Shown: positions 17,213 to 24,646 of the stretch, in pieces | Numbering within the stretch: position 1 is the stretch's first letter | Layout of the letters: each line of letters opens with the position of its first letter | NCBI RefSeq assembly: GCF_023155855.1 | Contig: NZ_JAKNUT010000001.1 | Span: forward strand, 186,001 to 250,000 | Source: Microbacterium aoyamense | GTDB taxonomy: Bacteria; Actinomycetota; Actinomycetes; Actinomycetales; Microbacteriaceae | Direction of reading: 5' to 3' | DNA: 64,000 bases | Notes under the pieces: model-generated | What the model was told of the DNA's origin: nothing | The model's input: only the letters and a program-made list of their open reading frames with translations | The model's database searches: none | Translations under genes and position numbers: made by a program

Positions 17213-18673
17213 ATGGCGCCACGCGCGACGGTCATCGGCAGCGGTCCCAACGGGCTCGCCGCCGCCGTCGCGCTCGCACGCGCGGGCTACGCCGTGCGGG
17301 TGGTCGAGGCATCCACCACCGTCGGCGGCGGCGTGCGCACGGCCGAGCTCACGCTGCCGGGATTCCGCCACGACGTGTGCTCGGCGGTGCATCCGGCCGC
17401 GCTGAGCTCGCCGTTCTTCCGGGCCTTCGGGCTGCGCGCGCGGATCGACTGGGTGGTTCCGGATGCCTCGTACGGCCAGCCGCTCGACGGCGGACGCGCC
17501 GCCATCGCGTGGCGCGATCTCGATCGCACGGCAGCCGGGCTCGGCCGCGACGGCGACGCGTGGCGTGCGCTCGTGCGTCCCCTGGCGCGGCACCTGGACG
17601 ACATCCTCGAGTACACGAGCGATCAGCTGCTTCGCCTGCCGCGGCATCCCGTCGCCGTCGCCCGGTTCGGTGCTCGCGTCCTGCAGACCGGCACGGCGCT
17701 CGATCGACTCACCTTCTCGACGCCCGAGGCGCGAGCGCTCCTCGCCGGAGTGCTCGCGCACGCGAACGCCCCGTTGCCGTCTCCCGGCGCCGCGGCGTCC
17801 GGCGTCTTCCTCGCCGCGCACGGGCATGCGGGCGACGGCTGGGCGTATCCGCGCGGTGGCGCGCAGCGGATCGCGGATGAGCTCGCCGCCGACCTCGAGG
17901 CGCATGGCGGCACGATCGAGACGGGCGTCCGCGTCGACACGCTCGACGGCTTCGACGCGGGCGATCCCACGCGCGGCGACGTCTTACTGCTGGACACGTC
18001 GCCGCGGCTCGCGCTCACGCATCCCTCCGTTCCGCCCTCGTACGCGCGCGCGATCGCCCGTTATCGCTACGGACCCGCGGCCGCGAAGGTCGACTTCGCC
18101 CTCGACGGCCCGATCCCGTGGGCTCACGCCGATCTCGCCCACGTGCCGACCGTGCACCTCGGCGGCACGGCGGCAGAGGTCGCCGCGAGCGAGAACGCCG
18201 TCGCGGCGGGCCGCGTGAGCGAGCGACCGTACGTCCTGTCCGTGCAGCCGTCGGTGCTCGACGCCTCCCGCGCGCCCGAGGGCAAGGCCGTGCTGTGGGC
18301 GTACATCCACGTGCCGGCGGGCTCGACGCTCGACCCGACCGAGCTCGTCACCCGGCAGGTCGAGCGCTTCGCCCCGGGGTTCCGCGACCGCATCCTCGCT
18401 TCGCACGCGATGAGCGCGGCCGAGCGCGAGGCCTACAACCCCAGCGACATCGGCGGAGACATCCTCGGCGGCGCCTTCACCATGGGTCAGGCGTTCCGCC
18501 GCCCGGTCGTCTCGCTCACCCCGTGGCGCACACCGATGGACGGCGTCTACCTCGCGTCTGCTTCGACGCCGCCGGGCCCCGGCGTGACGGGGATGGCGGG
18601 CTGGCTCGCGGTACGACAGGTGCTGCGGGATGCCGGAGCCCCGGCATCCCTCGAGGATCTCTTCCCGGGATAG
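17213..18673 (+). CDS. phytoene-desaturase-like NAD(P)/FAD-dependent oxidoreductase
   Basis: A 486-residue flavoprotein of the amine oxidase/phytoene desaturase superfamily. The dinucleotide-binding fold is at the extreme N-terminus: IGSGPNGLAAAVALARAGY with the Glu of VVEAS that binds ribose. A C-terminal FAD motif GVYLASASTPPGPGVTGMAG is typical of carotenoid desaturase-like and retinol-saturase-like members. No carotenoid biosynthesis genes lie nearby, so the substrate is open. The lipase maturation factor gene follows after only 3 bp, which indicates cotranscription and perhaps a shared role in lipid metabolism (inference). Confidence 0.8.
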   Translation: MAPRATVIGSGPNGLAAAVALARAGYAVRVVEASTTVGGGVRTAELTLPGFRHDVCSAVHPAALSSPFFRAFGLRARIDWVVPDASYGQPLDGGRAAIAWRDLDRTAAGLGRDGDAWRALVRPLARHLDDILEYTSDQLLRLPRHPVAVARFGARVLQTGTALDRLTFSTPEARALLAGVLAHANAPLPSPGAAASGVFLAAHGHAGDGWAYPRGGAQRIADELAADLEAHGGTIETGVRVDTLDGFDAGDPTRGDVLLLDTSPRLALTHPSVPPSYARAIARYRYGPAAAKVDFALDGPIPWAHADLAHVPTVHLGGTAAEVAASENAVAAGRVSERPYVLSVQPSVLDASRAPEGKAVLWAYIHVPAGSTLDPTELVTRQVERFAPGFRDRILASHAMSAAEREAYNPSDIGGDILGGAFTMGQAFRRPVVSLTPWRTPMDGVYLASASTPPGPGVTGMAGWLAVRQVLRDAGAPASLEDLFPG

Positions 18674-18676
18674 ACG

Positions 18677-20113
18677 ATGGACGGCTTCGCGGCGGTCGAC
18701 TTCGAGTTCGCCCGGCAGGTGCTGCAGCGGGGGATCGCCGCGCTCTACGTCGTCGCCTTCGTCTCGACGCTGAATCAGTTCCGTCCGCTCCTCGGCGAGC
18801 GCGGTCTGCTCCCTGCCCCGGACCTGCTGGAGTGGGCGCGGCCGCGCAAGCGGCTGCTCAACCCCACGATCTTCCGGTGGATCCGCTACACCGATCGGCG
18901 ACTGGTCGCCCTGTGCGTCCTGGGTATCGGGATCGCCGCGACACTGGTCGCGGGTCTGCCGCAACTCGGGCCGCCGTGGGTGCCGATGCTGTGCTTCCTC
19001 GCCCTGTGGGTCGGGTACATGTCGATCACGAGCATCGGACAGACCTTCTACGGCTTCGGCTGGGAGATGCTCCTGCTCGAAGCCGGGTTCCTCGCCGCGT
19101 TCCTCGGATCGAACGACCAGCCGCCCGCGACCGCCGTGATCGTGCTGTTCTGGTGGATCGTCTTCCGGCTCGAGTTCGGCGCGGGGCTCATCAAGATCCG
19201 CGGCGGCCGCGAGTGGCGCGACCTCACGGCGCTCACGTACCACCACGAGACCCAGCCCATGCCGGGGCCGTTGAGCCGGCAGGCGCACCTGCTCCCCCGC
19301 TGGTTCCATCAGGGCGAAGTGCTCGGCAATCACTTCGCGCAGCTCGTCGTGCCGTGGTTCCTCTTCGCGCCGGTCCTGGGACTCTGGGTGGATGCCGCGT
19401 GGCCCGCGCTCATCGGCACGGTCGCGGCATCCATCGTCATCGCGACCCAGATGTGGCTGGTCGTCACCGGCAACTTCGCCTGGCTCAACTGGGCGACGAT
19501 CGTGCTCGCGTTCTCGGCGGTCTCGTGGCCGTCCGGTGCCGGTTCCGACGTGCCCGTGTACTGGCTCGTGATCACGGCGCTCGTCGCGGTGGGTTATGCG
19601 GTGATCAGCTGGCCCGCCGCGCGCAATCTCGCGGCGCGGCGGCAGCTCATGAACGCGAGCTTCAATCGCTGGCAGCTTGCGAACGCGTACGGCGCGTTCG
19701 GCACCGTCACGAAGGAGCGCATCGAGTACGTCGTCGAGGGCACGCAGGACGAGGATCCGGATGCCGCGGACTGGCGCGAATACGCCTTCAAGGGCAAGCC
19801 GGGCGACGTGCGACGCATCCCGCGGTGGTTCGCTCCGTACCACCTGCGGCTGGACTGGCTCATGTGGTTCCTGCCCCTGGGGCGCTCGCTCGAGGAGTGG
19901 TTCACCGCGTTCCTCGTGCGACTGCTGCAGGCGGATGCTTCGACCCTGCGCCTGCTCGCGCGAGACCCGTTCGACGGCGAGCGACCGCGCTTCGTTCGCG
20001 TCGTGTCGTACCGCTATCGGTTCTCGACGCGGGCCGAGTTCCGCATCTCACGGGCGCGCTGGGTGCGCGATCGCCGCCGCATCCTCGTGCAGCCGATCGC
20101 ATTGCGGGGCTGA
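18677..20113 (+). CDS. lipase maturation factor (LMF1-like) family membrane protein
   Basis: A 478-residue polytopic membrane protein. The block GYMSITSIGQTFYGFGWEML, then LEFGAGLIKIRGG.EWRDLTALTYHHETQPMPGPL, is the signature of the lipase maturation factor family. The vertebrate members help fold lipases in the ER; the bacterial function is not established. About seven or eight membrane segments fill the first 310 residues, and a soluble C-terminal domain follows. The start is 3 bp after the flavoprotein stop. The gene converges on an MFS gene across a 206-bp gap containing a 76-bp palindromic element. Confidence 0.85.
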   Translation: MDGFAAVDFEFARQVLQRGIAALYVVAFVSTLNQFRPLLGERGLLPAPDLLEWARPRKRLLNPTIFRWIRYTDRRLVALCVLGIGIAATLVAGLPQLGPPWVPMLCFLALWVGYMSITSIGQTFYGFGWEMLLLEAGFLAAFLGSNDQPPATAVIVLFWWIVFRLEFGAGLIKIRGGREWRDLTALTYHHETQPMPGPLSRQAHLLPRWFHQGEVLGNHFAQLVVPWFLFAPVLGLWVDAAWPALIGTVAASIVIATQMWLVVTGNFAWLNWATIVLAFSAVSWPSGAGSDVPVYWLVITALVAVGYAVISWPAARNLAARRQLMNASFNRWQLANAYGAFGTVTKERIEYVVEGTQDEDPDAADWREYAFKGKPGDVRRIPRWFAPYHLRLDWLMWFLPLGRSLEEWFTAFLVRLLQADASTLRLLARDPFDGERPRFVRVVSYRYRFSTRAEFRISRARWVRDRRRILVQPIALRG

Positions 20114-20194
20114 TCCGTCACGGACCGCGGTCGTCCGGGCATCCCCGTCGCGCCCGGCCCCTGCGCATCGTCCTCGCACACCTCGACCGTCGTC

Positions 20195-20270
20195 GAGACA
20201 ACTCGATATTCACGAGATGACCCTCTGTTCGCGCGCACAGGGTGTTCTCTCGCGAATATCGAGTTCTCTC
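20195..20270. repeat. 76-bp four-module intergenic element (ACTCGATATTC family)
   Basis: Contiguous 19-bp modules at 20195-20213, 20214-20232, 20233-20251 (inverted) and 20252-20270 (inverted). The outer pair agree at 17 of 19 positions (GAGACAACTCGATATTCAC against GAGAGAACTCGATATTCGC). It lies between convergent genes. A diverged relative is at 43534-43609. Confidence 0.8.
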
Positions 20271-20319
20271 GGCGCGATCCGGTTACCGGTGCGCGGGACG
20301 GCGGGAGGGGATGCCGCGG

Positions 20320-21789
20320 TCAGTCGTCGCGGCCCTTGCGGCGGGCCGTGAGGTCGACGATCGCGACGATGAACGCGAGCCCGAGGAAGAGGCCGACCGC
20401 GATCATGCCGTAGGCGTAGGCGTCGTGGTACACGACGATGTCCGACGCCGCGCCCGTCTCGCGATAGATCGCCGCGTAGAAGAGCGACAGTCCGACCGCG
20501 GTGCCGACGGCGGTGCCGATGCGCTGACCGAGCTGTCCGACCGAGCCCGCCACACCACCCTGCTTGACGGGCACGTCGGCGAGCGTGAGCGTCTGGTTCG
20601 GAGCGATCACGAGACCGCCGCCCGCACCGCCGACCACCATGATGGCGGCCATGACCCACGGCGTCCACGCGGGGTCGGTGTAGAGCGCCGCGGCGACGAG
20701 ACCTCCCACGCACGCGAGCATCGCCCCGAGACCCCACACGACCACGATCCGACCGAAGCGGCCGACCATGTTGCCGCCGATGACCGATGTCACGGCGCTC
20801 GCGAGCGCGAAGCCGATCGAGACCATGCCCGCATAGACGGGCGCGAGGCCGAGGCCCTGCTGCAGGAAGAGCGTGCCGAGCAGGAACATCGCGGGTGCCG
20901 CCGTGAAGTAGGCCGTCTGCAGCAGCGTTCCGTTGCGGTACGACCCGATCCGGAAGAGCTTGAGCGGGATGAGCGGGCTCTTGCCGCGGCTCTGGTACCG
21001 CCGCTCCCACGCGATGAAGGCCGAGACGAACAGTGCGAACGCGACGAGCAGCCACCAGCGCGCGGGGTTGTCGGTCGGCGCGCCGGTCGTGAACAGGAAC
21101 GGCCACATGAGGGCGACGACGGATGCCGCGAACAGCAGGAGCCCGAACGGATCGAGCTGCACGGGCCTCGGTGAGCGCGTGCGCGTCTTGGGCAGCATCC
21201 ACAGCACGAGGGCGATCGCGATGAGGCACAGCGGCACGTTCATCCAGAAGATCAGGCGCCAACCGTCGGTCTCACCGCCGATCGCGATCAGCAGCCCGCC
21301 CAGCGTGGGGCCGAAGGCCGTCGCGACGCCGATCGTCGCGCCGAAGAGCCCGAACGCTCGGCCGCGCTCGGCGCCCTGGAAGAGCTCCTGCGCCATGCCG
21401 AGGACCTGCGGCATCTGGATGCCGGCCGCGACCCCCTGGAAGAGCCGCGCGATCAGCAGGATCTCGGCGGTGGGGGCGAGCGCGCACGCGATGCTCGTGA
21501 GCGTGTAGAGCGAGAGACCGACGACGAACAGCATCCGTCGCGAGCGCTGGTCGCCGAGGCGGCCGGCGGGTACGAGCACGAGACCGAACGTGAGCACGAA
21601 GCCCGAGACGATGAGCTGCAGCTGCGTCGAGTCGGCGTCGAGCACGTGCCCGATCGACGGCAGGGCGACGTTGACCTTCGTGAGGTCGAGGATCGTGATC
21701 GCCGCGACCGCGACGCACACCCAGAACGCGCGCCACCGTGCGCCCGACGACAGCGGAATGGCTTCGGTCTTCGGCGCGGGTGTGGTCAC
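20320..21789 (-). CDS. MFS transporter, DHA2 (14-helix) type
   Basis: A 489-residue inner-membrane antiporter of the major facilitator superfamily. The signatures are ITILDLTKVNVALPSI in helix 1, GRLGDQRSRRMLFVVGL between helices 2 and 3, and FGATIGVATAFGPTLGGLL in helix 5, as in EmrB/QacA-type proton-driven exporters. Its length fits 14 helices. The start is a GTG at 21789. TAGCCT lies exactly 6 nt upstream of it, so the transcript is probably leaderless. It is divergent from the nucleosidase gene with 59 bp between starts. The exported compound is unknown and no regulator adjoins it. Confidence 0.88.
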   Translation of the reverse strand: MTTPAPKTEAIPLSSGARWRAFWVCVAVAAITILDLTKVNVALPSIGHVLDADSTQLQLIVSGFVLTFGLVLVPAGRLGDQRSRRMLFVVGLSLYTLTSIACALAPTAEILLIARLFQGVAAGIQMPQVLGMAQELFQGAERGRAFGLFGATIGVATAFGPTLGGLLIAIGGETDGWRLIFWMNVPLCLIAIALVLWMLPKTRTRSPRPVQLDPFGLLLFAASVVALMWPFLFTTGAPTDNPARWWLLVAFALFVSAFIAWERRYQSRGKSPLIPLKLFRIGSYRNGTLLQTAYFTAAPAMFLLGTLFLQQGLGLAPVYAGMVSIGFALASAVTSVIGGNMVGRFGRIVVVWGLGAMLACVGGLVAAALYTDPAWTPWVMAAIMVVGGAGGGLVIAPNQTLTLADVPVKQGGVAGSVGQLGQRIGTAVGTAVGLSLFYAAIYRETGAASDIVVYHDAYAYGMIAVGLFLGLAFIVAIVDLTARRKGRDD

Positions 21790-21848
21790 GCGCCCAGGCT
21801 ATCGCCGACCGCGATCAGGACGGAGGGGCGACCTGGGACAATGGGTAC

Positions 21849-22406
21849 GTGAAACTTCTCGTCGCTGCCCTCGATGCCGAACTCGTCGCCTTCCCCGAGA
21901 CCCTTCCCGGGTTCGACCGCCTCGTGACGGGGCCCGGCAAGCTGCAGGCGACCTACGCGCTGACGCGGGCGCTGGACGCGGCGGAGTACGACGAGATCCT
22001 CGTCGTCGGCACTGCGGGGGCGATCGACCGACGACTCGACGCGATCGTCTACGACGTGGATGCCGCGATCCAGCACGACGTGACCGACATCGACGGCGTC
22101 GTGGGACAGCACGTGTCGCTCCCGCCGCGTGTCGAGCTCGGCCGCGAGGGAGTCACGATCGCGACAGGCGATCACTTCGTCGACGACTCCGAGGCGGTGC
22201 AGGTCATCCGCCCGCTCGGCGCGGGACTCGTCGACATGGAGACGTACGCGTACGTGTGGGTCGCGCAGCAGTTCGGCATCCCGATCCGCGTCCTCAAGTC
22301 GGTCTCGGACCGCGCCGAGGGTGACGCGATCACAGACTGGCGCACAACGGTCGCCGCCTGCAGTGCTCAGCTGCGCGACGTCGTGCGCGCCGAATACGGC
22401 GTCTGA
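21849..22406 (+). CDS. 5'-methylthioadenosine/S-adenosylhomocysteine nucleosidase-like protein
   Basis: A 185-residue nucleoside phosphorylase-fold protein. E11 in AALDAELVAF, the GTAGAI loop, VDMETYAYVWVA and the catalytic-acid motif SVSDRAEGD fit the MTA/SAH nucleosidase group, which cleaves adenine from MTA or SAH. It is shorter than E. coli Mtn (about 230 residues), so the precise substrate is uncertain. The GTG at 21849 is the start: GACAAT ends 6 nt before it, and the nearby ATG at 21841 runs into a stop after three codons. Confidence 0.82.
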   Translation: MKLLVAALDAELVAFPETLPGFDRLVTGPGKLQATYALTRALDAAEYDEILVVGTAGAIDRRLDAIVYDVDAAIQHDVTDIDGVVGQHVSLPPRVELGREGVTIATGDHFVDDSEAVQVIRPLGAGLVDMETYAYVWVAQQFGIPIRVLKSVSDRAEGDAITDWRTTVAACSAQLRDVVRAEYGV

Positions 22407-22409
22407 GCG

Positions 22410-22595
22410 TCAGGACTCGTCGCCGCTGCGCGCGAACAGGCCGCGCAGCGCCAGGAACACCAGGACGGCGACGACCGCCACGACCACGAGCTTGCCGATG
22501 AACCACAGCAGCGAGAACAGCGCGTTGACGAGAACCCACGCGATCACGATGGCGACGATGACGCCGAGGATGGTCCACACGGAGTTCTTCGTCAT
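22410..22595 (-). CDS. small two-helix membrane protein
   Basis: A 61-residue protein consisting almost wholly of two hydrophobic segments (about 8-30 and 33-54) with an acidic C-terminus ARSGDES. No family is recognised. It is supported by a textbook leaderless promoter: TAGGCT followed by 6 nt and then ATG. It ends 3 bp from the stop of the nucleosidase gene (convergent) and its start faces the tail-anchored membrane gene at 22643. Confidence 0.7.
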   Translation of the reverse strand: MTKNSVWTILGVIVAIVIAWVLVNALFSLLWFIGKLVVVAVVAVLVFLALRGLFARSGDES

Positions 22596-22642
22596 GCAAC
22601 TAGCCTAGAACGTCCCCCTCACACAGCAGACGCAAGGAACAC

Positions 22643-23551
22643 ATGTCCAACCCCACCGATCCGACCGCGTCGACCCCCGACGCGCAGCCCACCGATGCGC
22701 ACGCGCCGGTCGACCCGAGCGCCCAACCGACCGAGGCCTACGCGCCGGTCGATCCCGACGTTCAGCCGACGGAGGTCTACGGTCAGCCGGTCGCCCCGCC
22801 GCTTCCGCCGTACGCGGAGCAGGCGACGCAGGCGTACGCGGGCGTCCAGCCGGCGTACGGAGCGCCCGCGCCGAAGGCGACCGACACCCGCTCCAAGACC
22901 CTCGCGTGGATCGCGCTCGGCGCCGGCATCCTCGGGTTCGTCCTCGTGCTCGTCGCCTTCATCCCGCTCCTGTGGGTCTCGCTGGTGCTCGTGCTCATCG
23001 GCGGTGCGCTGCTGCTCGGCGCGCTGATCGTGGGCATCATCGCCCTCGCCGGCAAGAAGCACGGCGGCAAGGGTCTCGGCATCGCGGCGATCATCGTGTC
23101 GGTGGTCGGCGGCGTCCTCTGGATCGTCGCCCTCGTCTGGGCGCTCGCGATCATCGGTCTCGCAGCCGCGGGAACGAGCATCGACTCGCTCCCGGACTCG
23201 ACGATCGTCGAGTCCGAAGCCCCGGTCGAACCTGAGACCGAGACTGAGACCGAGACGGGCGACGACGTCGCGGCGGGCGCGTACGACGAGGCTGCGTACC
23301 TCGCCCAGGTGCGCCCCGAGCTCGTCGCCATCATGCAGGAGGTCGACCCCTCGGTCACCGAGGAACTCCTCAGCCAGATCTTCACGGATGAATCGCTCGT
23401 ATCGACGGGTCAGAGCTTCCTGCTCGCCGGCGACACCGCCCGCGACACCTTCGTGAGCTCGATGTCGGGCGCCGACCTCTTCACCGAAGACCAGGCGATC
23501 CGCTTCTACGACGTCATCCTCGGCGCCGCCCAGGCGCACCTGGTCGAGTAG
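22643..23551 (+). CDS. membrane protein with repetitive Pro/Thr-rich N-terminus (DUF4190-like core)
   Basis: A 302-residue protein. The N-terminal 75 residues carry degenerate repeats of the type QPTEAYAPVDPD rich in Pro, Thr, Asp and Tyr. Two or three hydrophobic helices follow (WIALGAGILGFVLVLVAFI, a second, and IAAIIVSVVGGVLWIVALVW), arranged as in DUF4190-type proteins. An acidic linker with an alternating Glu-Thr run and a C-terminal helical domain of about 85 residues (YDEAAYLAQVRPELVAI onward) complete it. It starts at an ATG behind AAGGA. Function unknown; the C-terminal domain is probably extracytoplasmic. Confidence 0.7.
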   Translation: MSNPTDPTASTPDAQPTDAHAPVDPSAQPTEAYAPVDPDVQPTEVYGQPVAPPLPPYAEQATQAYAGVQPAYGAPAPKATDTRSKTLAWIALGAGILGFVLVLVAFIPLLWVSLVLVLIGGALLLGALIVGIIALAGKKHGGKGLGIAAIIVSVVGGVLWIVALVWALAIIGLAAAGTSIDSLPDSTIVESEAPVEPETETETETGDDVAAGAYDEAAYLAQVRPELVAIMQEVDPSVTEELLSQIFTDESLVSTGQSFLLAGDTARDTFVSSMSGADLFTEDQAIRFYDVILGAAQAHLVE

Positions 23552-23564
23552 TCCGCGGAACGTC

Positions 23565-23600
23565 AGTGGCGCGGCATCCCGAGACGGATGCCGCGCCACT
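23565..23600. terminator. bidirectional hairpin terminator
   Basis: A perfect 15-bp inverted repeat (AGTGGCGCGGCATCC and complement) around a 6-nt loop CGAGAC, placed between two convergent genes 13 bp from each stop. It serves both strands. Confidence 0.85.
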
Positions 23601-23613
23601 GTCGTTCACACGC

Positions 23614-24456
23614 TCAGGACGCCCACTGGGTCCGCGCCCACGTGACGGCGGCGAGTGTCGCCTGCCCGCTGAGAGACGGGTGGAAGTAGTCCCTCGTCGA
23701 GATGTCGGCCTTCGAGAAGGCGTAGTTCGCTACGGCTCCGCCGTCATACCGGCACTTCGCGACCGACGCGCACGCCGCGGCGAGCGCCTGGTTGTACTCG
23801 TTGACCCGCTGCTGCACGGCGGCGCGGCGCTGCACGTCCGCTGCCGAGGTGCTGGTCGGCTTCTCGAGCATCGACTGGCAGATCTTCAACAGCCCCCAGA
23901 CCAGCCGTGCCGACACGCTCGACTTGTTGAGGTCGTACATGCGCTGGAGGCTCGGGATGCTGGCGACGAAGATCTCCGGCGATGCCGGGCTCGCGGCGAG
24001 CGTCGTGAGCGCCGACTGCACGTTCGCTCGGAAGGTCGCCGCCGGGGTCATGGCCCCGGCGGTCTTGGTGCAGGCGTCGTTGGCCCCGATCTCGATCGTC
24101 ACGTACTGCGCGCCCTGCGCGACGGCCTTCTGCGCCTGCCCGGGGAGCGCGCTCGATGCGGCACCCGAGACCGCGTTGTTGTAGACGACGAGGGATGCCG
24201 CGCCCGCTGCCCGCAAGCGCGCGGAGTGCGAGTTGACCGAGGCCGTCGAGCCCGTCGACCAGCTGTTGGTCGGACAGCTGATCAGGCTGCTGCACGACAT
24301 CGCCGCCTGGGTGATCGAGTCGCCGAGCGCCGCCATCCGAGCGGGTGGGGGCGGTGCGGCCGAAGCCGCCCCGGCGCTGAAGAGGCTGGCTGAGATGAGG
24401 ACGGCGGCCGCTGCCGCGGTGGCGAGGACGCGGCGTCCCCGGGAGAAGAAGTGCAC
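23614..24456 (-). CDS. secreted SGNH/GDSL-family esterase
   Basis: A 280-residue precursor. A signal peptide (basic FSRGRR, hydrophobic core, cleavage near GAASAAPPP) is followed by block I ALGDSITQ with the nucleophile serine, block II glycine in NNAVSGAASS, block III EIGANDAC and block V DYFHPSLSGQ with the catalytic Asp-x-x-His. Six cysteines suggest disulfides, as in the Streptomyces lipase/esterase SGNH group. The start is the GTG at 24456, 6 nt after GGAG. A promoter lies about 140 bp upstream. Substrate (lipid or acetylated polysaccharide) unknown. Confidence 0.83.
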   Translation of the reverse strand: MHFFSRGRRVLATAAAAAVLISASLFSAGAASAAPPPPARMAALGDSITQAAMSCSSLISCPTNSWSTGSTASVNSHSARLRAAGAASLVVYNNAVSGAASSALPGQAQKAVAQGAQYVTIEIGANDACTKTAGAMTPAATFRANVQSALTTLAASPASPEIFVASIPSLQRMYDLNKSSVSARLVWGLLKICQSMLEKPTSTSAADVQRRAAVQQRVNEYNQALAAACASVAKCRYDGGAVANYAFSKADISTRDYFHPSLSGQATLAAVTWARTQWAS

Positions 24457-24600
24457 GAACGGCTCCGATCGGTTCACGACGGTGTGTACGACGGGATACC
24501 GGCGACTCAGCGCCGGCGAGTGGCGGGAAGGGCGCGGCGAACCGCGGCCGGACGGGTACCGGCGAGTCGGGCTACCGGCCCCCACGGCCGATCTGGCGAA

Positions 24601-24629
24601 AAGATACACCCGTGCATCCACCTCGACAA
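24601..24629 (-). promoter_or_regulatory. promoter of the SGNH esterase
   Basis: On the minus strand TTGTCG (24629-24624) and TATCTT (24606-24601) are separated by exactly 17 bp. The implied 5' leader of about 140 nt is unusual for this genome, where most genes seem leaderless, and contains near-repeats of a TACCGGCGA-core sequence at about 24495 and 24554. Confidence 0.55.
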
Positions 24630-24646
24630 GAGGCCGTGCGGCGGGA

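Noticed and set aside
21841..21852. ATG at 21841 as the nucleosidase start
   Set aside because: It reads only three codons before TGA; the GTG at 21849 is in frame with the protein and 6 nt after GACAAT.
24495..24568. Near-repeats with TACCGGCGA core upstream of the SGNH esterase as another modular element
   Set aside because: They are direct, not inverted, and do not show 19-bp modules or the fixed spacing.
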